From: Viola odorata
Taxonomy: Eukaryota; Streptophyta; Magnoliopsida; Malpighiales; Violaceae
Reading direction: 5' to 3'
Length of the DNA stretch: 64,000 bases
NCBI GenBank assembly: GCA_963691705.1
Contig: OY829539.1
Location: 13,890,501-13,954,500 of the forward strand
A program made the translations under genes and the position numbers. Under the pieces are notes generated by a model. It was not told the origin of the DNA. It did no database searches and saw nothing but the letters and a program-made list of their open reading frames with translations. Of this stretch, positions 36,456-47,052 are shown one piece after another. Within the stretch, counting starts at the first letter, position 1. Each line of letters opens with the position of its first letter.

Positions 36456-36521
36456 CTATTCGTGGAGGTAGTTTTCAGTTTTGTGATTGCTCGAGGGCGA
36501 GCAATGGGCTGTGTGGGGATT
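36456..36521 (+). other. ATH-B 3' end with polypurine tract
   Basis: The remaining ATH-B noncoding sequence after ATH-D (target copy CTATT first), ending GTGTGGGGATT just before the LTR. Matches the ATH-A sequence 56850-56903. Confidence 0.8.
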
Positions 36522-38109
36522 TGATAGCATGTCTTTATTGTAGGTTTTTCTATCTTATTTCTGGCCTTTTCGAGGGCAAGATACTTCTGATTTGCCCTTT
36601 TTCCCATCTTTTTGCAGATCAGCGCCTAAAGGGAGAAAAGAGCGGAAACGAGCATTTTTGGAAGCATTTCTGGAGTCTTGAAGATCGAGGTCTAGAAGAG
36701 CAGAAGTCGTCGAGCCCGCGATGCTAACCAGACCAGTGAGCAGTCTCACACCCTCGACTTCCCAGAGTCAGATAAGAGATCATGAGCCAAAGGAAAGAAT
36801 TCTAGAAGCTTCCAGAAGGTGTCAGACGCTTCCAGAAGATTCCAGAAGATTCTCTGGCAAGGACGCGGTCCCCTTGTGTGTTGGCGTCCTCCCAAGCGCT
36901 GACGCCCTCTCTCCCTTAGCTGTATTTTTATCCCCTAGCTAGTTTTAGCCTATTTAAGCTTAGCTTTATGGTTTTTGTAAGGGAGGCTGACTTAAGACAC
37001 TAAAAATATCTCTTTCTCTTACCCTAATTTCGAGGGATTTTATTCTCTTGAATATTGGAGCAGCTGCCAGTTTTGTAAAGGAGGAAGATTTCCTTCTTTG
37101 ATTTATAAAATCATTTACCGGTTTCCTCTAATCCTTTTCTCTACTCCTTCTTGCATGATATTCATTACCTACTGTTTACATTTTCTTATGAGTAGTTAAA
37201 TACCACCTTCTTAGTGAAGCGTGTTTCAAGGGTTGCAAGGGTTAGTTAGAAGGACTAAAGTGTGCTTAATATATTCTCTTGTCATATTCAATCATTTATC
37301 GTTTTAATCCTTGCTTATTTAGAACTGTTGAGGGCCTGATCAACTGTCAATATTTTTGCATGTGTATTGTCATTCTCTTGGTTATAACTGACGCGAATCC
37401 TTGAGATAAAGTAGACACCTAGTGTAGACATCGCGAGAGGTCTTTCGTCTAGGGGTATTTGATTGTTTAGGTTATGTGACGCGAGCTTGACAACCTGAGA
37501 TGTCATGCCCTAGATCTGTCTTGCCTCCACCTCATGGGCATTTTGAGTACTGCCTCTCCGCCTTCGGGACTGGGAGGACGGCGAAACGTCAAGGCCGCCC
37601 CATATGTGGAAACGGGGGGTGACTTCTACCTACGAAGGTAAGTAGGGAGCCTACGTGGAAACATGGCTCCTATAGCAGGTCTGTGCCTGAGTTTGGACTA
37701 TTTTTGGGCCCAAGATTAACTAACCTAGAAAGCAACCCGAGAATACCTTTTGCTAAGATCTCTTCCCGACTGATTTATCTCTTTTATTACTTTTCGTGCC
37801 CTCGAATATCTTTTGTTATTCTGCCCTTGACTGCTTTTTACTCTCGAGACCCCGAATGATTGTTACTTTTATGATTGAGGTTTACATTTATTTACTTATC
37901 TATTTTGTTAGCTCCCTGATATGCGTCGATTAATTCATTAATCGACAAAAACTCCCCCAGTGTTTCTTGACCGTATTCTGTGCCTTTTCATACACTTTTA
38001 TTAGCAGTTTATTCCTTCAATCTCTGTGGTTCGACCCTGTCTTGCCCTGTACATATTTATTTGTGCATTAGGCATCAGGAAAATATTTAATACATTTGAG
38101 TGACGACCA
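36522..38109 (+). repeat. ATH-B 3' LTR
   Basis: Begins TGATAGCATG and ends GACGACCA; homologous along its length to 5209-6806. GGTTCGACCCT word near 38028. Followed by GACAT, the target copy in ATH-A. Confidence 0.92.
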
Positions 38110-39839
38110 GACATCAACCATGACCAGATCCGGCCGAGTGGTGAGACTGCCACCTGGGTCCGCGGCTGCTAGCGGCAAGACCAAGACCAAACCCAAAACC
38201 AAAAAGCCTTCGCCAACTGCAACTAGGAAGCTCCCGGTGGAGGCCGCTATAGATGATTTCTTAGCCACAGAGTCGGACCATTAGGAGGTTGAGCCGCCGG
38301 CCGAAATGGGAGAAGAAGAGGAGGTCGAACAGACCGCCGCTGAAGAAGAGGAGTCCAGCGAGAATGATGCTGCTGAAGAAGAAGAGGAGGATTCGGAGCG
38401 AGAAGAGGTTGAAAAAGCGGAAGCTGAGGAGAAAAAGAAAGAAGAGGAGGTCGCAGCGAAGAAGGCGGCGCAGAAAGGAAAGTTCAAAACTCTAGACAGA
38501 GCGGAGCAGCCGGCGCAACCAGAAACGCCGATGGACAGGAAAAGGAAGCTCTCGTCCTCCAGTAAGAGCAAGATCAAGCCCTCGACTTCAAGAAAGGCCC
38601 GTCAAGGGCACGACACAAGTCCCTGCTTCAACCCCTCGATCCGCTTCAGTCCAGGTGATTTCTGACCTTTCTAGTCCCCATGCCTGGTTAGTTTTTGATG
38701 ATAAACCATCTCTTGATAAATTGAACTCTTTGAACTCTAAAGGCGTTAGCCCGTGTGCGCGCTTGGATTTAGATTTTTTGAGAAAAATGGGATTCGAAGC
38801 TCGAGTCAGAGAGCTAGTAGGGAACATCGGTTAGGAACCACTGTTCTTTTTATAACATCCAACCTTTGTTGAGCTCTCACTTGAGTTCTTCACTACTTTC
38901 TGGGCTGCATCTGACCAGTATAAGCCAAAAGGAAAGTTTAGGCCTAATCTTTCTTCGCCTGATGACATTAATTTTCGATTAACAAACCGATGGTCCAAAC
39001 TTTCCATGAATAAATTCAATTGCATGCTTAATTTTGTCAATCCTGATGAACTGAAATCGAATGCTTATAAAAATACTTTGACTGCTATTCCTGTTGTGTT
39101 TGATGCTGATGTGGCTTTTCATGAGTTGACCAATAATCCTAGTGCTGAGTTTAACCCAAAATTCTCCAAAGCCCATGAACTTACTGATCCTGCCCTAAGA
39201 ATCTTGCATTGCTTTCTTGCCCTCATTTTTGTTGCTAGATTTAATTCATCTGGCCAATTATCTTTGCAAGAATTATTTTTGCTGTGGTGCATGAAGCATA
39301 AATGTAGGGTTAATTTGGGATTTTGGATTGCCTCAGTCATTATTCATGTTCAGAACAACTCTCGTGATCCCATTTTAAGTTCTCTCATATCATTGCTTGC
39401 TGTGAATTTGCATAATGTAGACCTGAATTCTGTTGACCTTAGTGAGCTCCTTGCTTTCAAAGATTTGGATGCCCATACCCTTGATGGTATGGGCCATTTA
39501 TGTGTCTCACAAGGTGTACTGAGCTTCTCTGCAGGATCTACCCCTCCTGGTGAAAAAGTATTTGGCACAAAGCACGGAGGCAACTTCGATTATCCTGATC
39601 TTTCGAGGCCCCAAACTGCTACAACCCCTCGTGCCCACGACAATGAAGCCAATCGTGCCCCCAATGCCTCTCCAGCAAGCAACCCCTCTAGTCCATCTCT
39701 TCAGACTCCCGTGGTTGAGCAGTTGCTCCGAGCCATCCTCACCGAGCTTCAGGCCTTGACGGCTGAAGTTGCGAGACGCAATCTCCCCCCTCCTGATTTC
39801 CGCCCCCGAATAATTTTTCATGCCCTCGAGGAGGGTTAA
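38110..39839 (+). pseudogene. ATH-A env-position ORF, 3' part
   Basis: Continues the frame cut at 5208 (STMTRSGRVVRLPPG matches ATH-B). A TAG at 38282 interrupts an acidic Glu/Lys-rich stretch; the frame shifts near 38650, and stops at 38832 and 38853 fall at positions that are Trp and Glu in ATH-B. From about 38856 it is open to TAA at 39837-39839 with the conserved domain (INFRLTNRW, FDADVAFHEL, LFLLWCMKHKCRVNLGFW, MGHLCVSQGVL). C-terminal helix LLRAILTELQALTAEV resembles that of ATH-B. Confidence 0.88.
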
Positions 39840-40628
39840 AAATATTTTTACTGCTTTTCTTTAATTTTGCTATACTGTACTCCTTTAGTGTTTGTTGAAC
39901 TCCCTTGTATGTCGTTCTCGCATTGAGGACAATGCGCTGCCTAAGTGTGGGGAGGGGATGTATTTGCGTATTTGTTATTTGTGTGTTTGTTTGCATGTTT
40001 AATTTTCTGCTTATTGCATGATTGCATGTTTTTCTACTTTGACTTCGCTAGGAATTTATTTTTCGGATTTTACTTTTAGACTTCGCTAGGAATTTTTGCC
40101 ACTGCCCTGTTTTAAAACCCTCATAATTGACATGCATTTTTTACTTTTGATGCATAGAAGAAACTTGTCATTCACTGCATCTATGCCTGACCTTGCACAT
40201 CCTGACCTACTTGCCCTTATGACTAGTCATGCCCTCGACACCAGTAGTCAAAATTAGTACCCTTTGAGCACTTTGAGCTTCATGCCATTTTATTCATGTG
40301 TGATTGAATGCTTGACTAGGCACTGGCTAGGTTTGCATGAGATCCCTTGGTATAGGCACCATTAGACGGGGGAAAGCAATGAAACGACGAAGAGACTTTG
40401 CAAACTTTCTTTCTTTCTTTCTTTTCTTTGTTTTTTTCTTCTTTCTCTATTTTATCTTCTTTTCCTTTTCATGCCCTCAACATCTATTCCCCCCCTTGTT
40501 TTCTCTTTTGACCATTTGAGCTTTTTCTTTAATCCTTCCTTGGCAGGTGAGTAACATTCTTCATTACAAAAGTCATGGGCTAGACATCGAAGAAGATAAG
40601 TGTGGGTAGGAAGATAAAGATCAAGGGT
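39840..40628 (+). other. ATH-A 3' noncoding region, first part
   Basis: Noncoding. AGGA-loop hairpin at 39919-39936 (CGCATTG-AGGA-CAATGCG), AAGTGTGGGG from 39943, a degraded copy near 40598. Several GCCCTCGA-type words. Interrupted at 40629 by OGR-E. Confidence 0.7.
39919..39936 (+). promoter_or_regulatory. ATH-A AGGA-loop hairpin
   Basis: Seven perfect pairs around AGGA; differs from ATH-B by an A-T to G-C pair exchange. Confidence 0.65.
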
Positions 40629-41418
40629 TGTTGATACCCGAATTTTGACGCCATTTTTAATTAATTTTAGCATTTCTGTTATTTAGTTAATTTACTAGCA
40701 TTTTTAGTTGATTTACTGTCGCTAGCATTTTTAAGTGTTTCGTTGCATTTTAGCATCATCGTTAGCATCGTCAGCTTTCGAAATCACATTTTTAATTTTT
40801 CGGCACATATTTTCATTATTATTATCATTATTATTTTTAGCCTTAAAAGTCACATTTTTTTTATTATCCGGCAGTCGTTTGCTAGTTTTTTCTTCGTTTT
40901 AGGTCATCACATGAATTTTAGGATTTTTAATATTTTAGCGCATTTTTTTAGTATTTTTATTATTTTATTATTATTTTTATTCGAGCTTTTATTGGACCCG
41001 AGTAAGTCCGCTCGGACAATAGCTTGACTTTAAAATGTTTTCCATCAACTAGTTGCTAGATTTTTTTCTGGTCGCAACGGTCTACAACGATTCGTGTAAT
41101 TTTCGGCGTAACGTTATTATTTTTCCGTTCAAACGTTTCACGTTTTTGAACGCGAAAATAAACACGTTAAACGAGAAATTCTCATCATTTGCTGTAGACG
41201 GTTAAACCCGTCATATTTTTCTCTACGCGCCGGTACCTTCGGCTCGAAAAGTGCACGCACGAGGAAGTCGCGAAGTCCTCGCCCGAGCGACCTGCTCCCA
41301 TCGCGTCCGTAGCTTCCTGTCCCTCCGCCATCATCACGGCTAGCACCCTAGCCTTCCCACCGCGACCAGCCGACCTCCAAGCGCAGCTCCTGGTCCGGCA
41401 AGCCACACGTTTGAAGGC

Positions 41419-41426
41419 TATAAATA
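41419..41426 (+). promoter_or_regulatory. OGR-E TATA box
   Basis: TATAAATA in GGCTATAAATACAGCCCC, the best promoter signal in the LTR; the transcript would start some 30 bases downstream. The 3' LTR lacks this segment. Confidence 0.65.
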
Positions 41427-41875
41427 CAGCCCCTCATCGAACGAGAAAGGGGCACCAAAATTGCAACAAGAACTTGCTCCTCCTCCCTCTCTTGATTGAT
41501 AGCTCATTTAGAGCATAGATTGTCCAGTTCAAGCTTTGCTGGTGAGCTTTCTCTCTGTAGCTCACTTTCAGTTTTTTGTGCAAGCTTTTCTTTAAATTCG
41601 TTTGGCTCGATCTTGAGCAAATAAATTGTTTTCTTTTATGCCATTAATTCACATACATGATGTAGATTAAATACACACTTTCAATTTTAAAAATCGTTAG
41701 CTAGATTGTGCGAATTAACTAGTTTTCGATAATGAATGGTTTTGTCATTTTTTCGAAATTAAATTTTGTACGAGTCAAACTAAAAATCGAGGTTTATACG
41801 GTTAGGAATTCGTCGAAGAGACGAACATTTCGGTATGAACGGTTTTCAAATTGGCCGCTTGAGGTCGGAGAATGG

Positions 41876-42035
41876 CCGCCGGCAGTACGCCGGCGACTAA
41901 GAAAGGTGACGATGAACAGTGCCAGGCCAAACGGCACTGTTCACGCGGGAATGGGCCAAGCCCATTCCCATTTAAATTTTTATGGGCCAGGCACTATTCC
42001 TGGCCCATTTTCATATTCTTTCATTTTTTCAATTG
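41876..42035 (+). promoter_or_regulatory. Cluster of inverted repeats in OGR-E LTR
   Basis: TGAACAGTGCC (41913-41923) pairs with GGCACTGTTCA (41933-41943); AATGGGC pairs with GCCCATT near 41950-41966; GGGCCAGG pairs with CCTGGCCC near 41984-42006; CGCCGGC-type repeats lie just upstream. The 3' LTR has the same set (first stem 53919-53929 with 53939-53949). Downstream of the TATA box, so part of the RNA. Confidence 0.6.
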
Positions 42036-42569
42036 GGCCCAGCCCATTTTCAATTGTTTTCAAAACTTCGGGTCACGTTTTTTCGTAAAATAATTCGTAT
42101 GCTTCGTATGATTATTTTTCGCACTATCAACTATTTAATTTTCTGCACTTATCAACTGCTTTATTCTTCTGCACTTTAATTGTTCGCAATTTACTTTCGG
42201 CGATTTAAAGTCAATATACCGCCTATATGGTCGGTCGCATTTTAATTCTCGTAAATATTCAACTGCTTTAATTTTTCGCAAACTGCTGGAAATCCTTCCG
42301 CAAATTATCAACTGTTTAATTTTCCGCACTTTACTTTTCGGCACTTTAAAATTCTACAATTTACTTTTGGCAATTTAAATTCAATACCGCCTACATGGTC
42401 GGTCGCAATATCAATTGTTTATTTTCTGCAATATCAACTGCTTTAATTTTCTGTAATATCAATTGCTTTAATTTTCTACAGTATCAATCATTAAAATTTC
42501 TGCAAATCATCAACTGTTTTAAATTTTTTAATCATCAACTCTTTTAATTTCCTGCACTTACCAACTCAG

Positions 42570-43115
42570 CATTTAATTCTCGTGTGCGTAAAATCAATCC
42601 TTTTTCGCATGCAATCAACGTAGCATTTAAATTCTCGTATGCTTAAAATCAATCATTTTTTGCATGCAACCAACCCAGCATTTAATTCTCGTGTGCGTAA
42701 AATCAATCATTTTTCGCATGCAATCAACGTAGCATTTAAATTCTCGTATGCTTAAAATCAATCATTTTTTGCATGCAATCGACCCAGCATTTAAATTCTC
42801 GTATGCTTAAAATCAATCATTTTTCGCATGCAACCAACTCGGCATTTAATTCTCGTGTGCGTAAAATCAATCATTTTTCGCATGCAATCAATGTAGCATT
42901 TAAATTCTCGCATGCTTAAAATCAATCATTTTTCGCATGCAATCAACGTAGCATTTAAATTCTCGTATACTTAAAATCAATCATTTTTCGCATGCAATCA
43001 ACTCAGCATTTAATTTTCGTATGCGTTAAATCCCTCATTTTTCGCATGCAATCAACTCAGCATTTAATTCTCGTATGCGTTAAATCCATCATTTCTCGCA
43101 GGCAATCAATTGTCA
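42570..43115 (+). repeat. LTR tandem array, about 55-bp unit, ten copies
   Basis: Units contain CATTTAA(A)TTCTCGTNTGC, TAAAATCAATCATTTTTCGCATGCAATCAAC. Ten units here, eight in the 3' LTR (about 54570-55010). Units alternate between two subtypes (TGTGCG and TATGCT). Confidence 0.85.
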
Positions 43116-44013
43116 TTTAAATTTTTGCACTTCTAAAATTGTTTATTTATTTTTCGAGCTATCACTAACACTCTCATTTTGTAGGTTTTAAAATCAAGCT
43201 TCGCTCGAAAGTACGCCTTTCGTTCCTTTTTATTTATTCAACGCTTTTCGCAAATATCAATCGTACGCATGATATATAGAACTGCTAGAATTAAAATCAA
43301 CCCACATGAACAACGTGTTTAAAGAGCTGCTTAAAATGCCATGTTCATATGATTTTAAATTCTCGCTTATATTGACTGCATGTACATGGGGATTTTCGAT
43401 CCCACACCAGTTTTCCACTTCAAAAATCCATCATTTAAATTTGTACTCTGCTAGCAATCCATGTTAGGATCACGTAGTAATTAATTTAATCATGCATGGC
43501 CCGATGATGAAATAAGAGGGCGCTCATTCAGTCTTACGGAAAATTCAGTCCCATCACGTCGCGGTCAGTAATAATCAATCAATCTCGATAAACGGTAACC
43601 CTGTCAGAAAGATTTTTTTATTATTCCTGAACGGTCACGATCATAGAAAAGACTAAAGTGACGATTCCTCTGAGGGCCCCCTTTTTCAAAACGCATTTTT
43701 TAAAACACCTTTTTAAACACCTCTCTCATCAACCGGTAACCATTTTCGGATGTGACTCGGGTGCCTAACACCTTCCCGAGACCATAATACGATTCCGAAC
43801 CTTTGTCTAGGGTCCAGACCCATTTTTTGTGCCTTTAGTTTTTTTTACTTATTATATTTCCTATGCCATGACGATTAGGGTTCCCTAAGCCTAGCAACCA
43901 AATTAGGGTGGCGACTTCATTGCATGCTGCTAGGCGTCCTTTTACGCCGAGCATCTGAAGGTCTCAAATTTCCTTGCACACTCGCGAATTTTAATTTTCG
44001 GGGCGCGACAGTT

Positions 44014-44031
44014 TGGCGACTTCACTGGGGA
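44014..44031 (+). other. OGR-E primer binding site (tRNA-Arg type)
   Basis: TGGCGACTTCACTGGGGA, three bases after the LTR; the type used by Ogre/Tat elements. Confidence 0.8.
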
Positions 44032-44596
44032 ACTTAGGGTCGGAGCCGGTTTTATATTTTTAGAGAGGTGTTTTAGTTGTTTATTTATTTGCTTTGATCA
44101 ATTGCTGGTCTGTTTATTTATTTGCTTTATTAATTGTCATATGCATTTCATAACGCCCTACACCCAGGGGACAATTACCAAAATAGGAGGGTAGTAGTGA
44201 CGCCCTAGGACACATGTCCTGGGTAGTGTTCACCAATCCCAACTCGGATGAACCCCTAAAGCCAGTTGAAAGGTTATACGATTTCGCAAGAAATCGGGAG
44301 ACCGGATGACACTTTAGGGACCTTTTCATGGTATCATCCGGGAACCATTCAAGCCAGTTAGAGGTGTCGGAATCAGAGCCCCAGCACGTGCATCATGATT
44401 ATACCTGTTTGTCGTGGCTCTATTTGTCTTGTTGGCATATTGACGTGATTTTTTTCCCTGTTATATGAACTGCAAATTTTCTTACACGTGCAGGTTACTT
44501 TGCATTTAAAATTTTATTTTTGTCCCATAGGACCCATTTTGCTCATTCGACATGTCGGCACCTACCCTACTTTCATTTAATATTTTCAGGGGATGA
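44032..44596 (+). other. OGR-E leader
   Basis: Noncoding leader; ends with TATTTTCAGG near 44581-44590, which could be a splice acceptor. Nothing else recognised. Confidence 0.5.
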
Positions 44597-46279
44597 AGTT
44601 TCGACGATCAGGCCGCACAAGGAGATCAGTTGGAACGTGGGTTCGCCCCTAACATCACCACCAAGATCAAAGTAGAAGTCGTGGACTTTGACTTAACTAG
44701 GATTCGGATGTTGAGAAATGAGCTGACTGAAGACGAAGAGACACAGTTTGAGGGTATTTATGGAAAGCTACTGACCCTAGTTGACGTAAAGACTGATTGG
44801 GGTTGCATCCGGGCAGCCCTAAAATTCTGGGATCCCTATTATTGGTGCTTCTCTTTCGACAAAGAGGTAGACTTGACTCCTACGCTAGAGGAGTACTCGG
44901 CTCTGATGTGCTTCACCTCTCCTATATCGGCCATATACTAGAATGTTCGACTCGACTCCTCAAGTGTCAAAATAAGGCTCGATAAGTTGTTAGGAATCAC
45001 TACTCATGTCAGAGAGGGTGACTACTTCTGGTGTTGGTCAGATATTGAGGCACGCTTTCGATTGTCCAACGGGAAGAAACGCTTAAGGATTCTGGCTTTC
45101 GCCATTGTAGGATTTGTCCTCTTTCCGAAAATGAGGAATGTCATCGACTTTGCAGCAGCCAACATCTTTTACAAGATGGAAACAAATGCCATCAATCCTA
45201 CAACAGCCATTCTGGCCGAGACCTTTCGCTCCTTGGACTCTTGTCGAAGAAAAGGGAAAGGGAGACTTACTTGTTGCACCCAGTTGTTGACAGTATGGTT
45301 GGTCAGCCACTTCAAACAGATTCCTGATCAGACCATTTTCTTCGCAAGCTACATAAGGTCATGCCCTCTACTCAGGGTTATCAACGCAATGACCACGGAT
45401 AGATGGGAGATGGAAAATAAGGATGTCTGGATCGACCGATTCATAAACCTCTCAGAAGAAGACTTCAGTTGGCACGTCAAATGGCTGCAGACTTCCAATC
45501 CCATCGTCTGCTGCGAACACTTTCCTTGGGTTCCTTTGATCGGAGCATGGGGATGCACTCACTATTGCCCTGCCCTCGTCCTCAGACAGTTCTGCATCAC
45601 GCAAATAATTCCCGTGACGTTCGGCATGACAAGGTCAGACCTGCCACACGCTGGAGAAAATCAGAACATTCAGTTGTACGCCCAAGACTGGGCCCACCCT
45701 TTTTGCCTCAAAGGACACGACATCCTTGCAACCACAATACCAGAATATCCACAGTGGAGGTCAAGACGAGTTAACGGCAATGTCTTACCTCGCCCAGAAA
45801 ACCAAAAACCGATGGAAGAAGAAGGGGAATCGCAAGTGAGCGAAGGAATGGATGTCATGGCTTACGCTCAAGTGGTAGAACAGATGCGAGCAGCACAAGA
45901 AGAACGAGATCTGATGGTAGAGGAAAGGGATATGGCCCAAGCTCGTCAATGTGGCTTAAAGGTCCAGATGAATGAACTGGACAGGCAGCACAAGGATTTC
46001 ATCCGCGTACAAGCAGTACAAAAGAAGGTGGCCCTCAGGGCCTTTAAGGAACGCTTGAGCAGTGAAACCTGCAAAAGAGAAGCATCAAGTGCCATAATCG
46101 AAGACAGGGATTCGACGATAAGGATTTTGACTGCTCGAGTAGACTTGAGAGATAGGAAAAGCCAAGCACTGCAAAGCCGAATTACCGCCTTAGAGGCTGA
46201 GTTAGAGATGCAGAAAGGGGAGTTGGCTTCAATGGAGTACCTTTGGCAGAAGCAAGAAGACTCGGACGCCCAGGAATGA
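44597..46279 (+). pseudogene. OGR-E extra ORF upstream of gag
   Basis: A single frame from about 44597 to TGA 46277-46279 with one TAG at 44939. No ATG precedes the Met at 44708, so the start is lost or supplied by splicing. The N-terminal part has DWGCIRAALKFWDPYYWCF and LTPTLEEYSALM, motifs I associate with a plant protein family (DUF7745-like) found in Ogre/Tat elements. The middle is hydrophobic-aromatic and probably globular. The last 140 residues (from about 45856) are a strongly charged coiled coil. Function unknown; absent from ordinary gypsy elements. Confidence 0.75.
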
Positions 46280-47052
46280 CACCTTCAAGGAAAGGCTCGG
46301 ATATCTGCAAATCTTTTCTTTTTAGCTAGGACCCCTGATTTCATCTATCTTAGCCATTTTTTATGAATTTAGGAAGTTGGTAAGTTTACCATATTTTGTA
46401 AACACTTTTTAGTAAAGTTGTACTCTTTCGGATATTTATTAAATCGCCTCATCTTTTCCATATCGACTATCCCTCCAATACAAACTCAAAAAAAAAACCA
46501 TCGCAAAACAAAAAGAGAATCTCTCCGGGATCATCTCACCGAAATTCTGAAAAATCAGAACAAGTATTCAAAACATCCGAGTATCGCTCACTCATGGCCA
46601 AGTCTTCCTAGTTTATCACAAAAAATTCCAAGTTCATAAAAAGATTGTCGTCTCTCCCCTCGGTTGAGTTCACCAGGCATCAGGCCTTGCATCGTCAAAA
46701 GTATAGCGTAAAAGAGATCTTCCTAGCATGGCGGCATTGGTTGCCCCTGCTGATTTGGGATTCGCCGCTAGCATCTCAGATTTGCTTCATATCGTTGGAA
46801 TGTATAGAGGCTTCCTTCGTATCTTGTCAGCCACTGGGATACCTCGCCCCTCCGACCGCCCTAAAAATATCAAGTGAAAGTGTGGCCAAAAAAGGAATGA
46901 GCAACGTGGAGGCCTCAGGATTGCACATCACTTGTATATCCTCACTTGTATTTACTCTTTTCTGTGTTTTCCCCTTTTGCAGGTTCACGATAGCTCCTCG
47001 GAAGCAAGCTACTCCGCACAGGCTCCCCCTAACTAGACTTCAAAAACGAAAA
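46280..47052 (+). other. OGR-E spacer between extra ORF and gag
   Basis: No conserved coding content seen. The gag frame is open back to 46645 but without conserved motifs, and a pyrimidine run ending TTTTGCAG lies near 46982. Confidence 0.5.

Larger units (their letters stand above)
5209..38109 (+). mobile_element. ATH-B: Athila-like element interrupted by ATH-C and ATH-D
   Basis: A full-length element with both LTRs (5209-6806, 36522-38109), tRNA-Asp primer site, gag-protease, pol, env-like ORF, 3' noncoding region and polypurine tract; about 13.1 kb once ATH-C and ATH-D are removed. The flanking five bases are GACGT (5204-5208) and GACAT (38110-38114), a one-mismatch duplication, and the ATH-A env frame continues across it. 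All coding parts carry stops or frameshifts. Its two LTRs differ at clearly more positions than those of ATH-C and ATH-D, as expected for the older host of the two insertions. Confidence 0.9.
40629..44010 (+). repeat. OGR-E 5' LTR
   Basis: Begins TGTTGATACCC, ends GGCGCGACA; 3,382 bases. TATA box TATAAATA at 41419-41426. Hairpin-rich segment at 41876-42035 and a ten-unit tandem array at about 42570-43110. Confidence 0.92.

Noticed and set aside
40743..41027. Hydrophobic-looking frames in the OGR-E LTRs (also 53156-53488)
   Set aside because: T-rich LTR sequence gives Phe/Ile runs; both copies lie within noncoding LTR.
42570..43115. CRISPR-like regular repeats
   Set aside because: The units are contiguous tandem repeats without unique spacers, inside a plant LTR.
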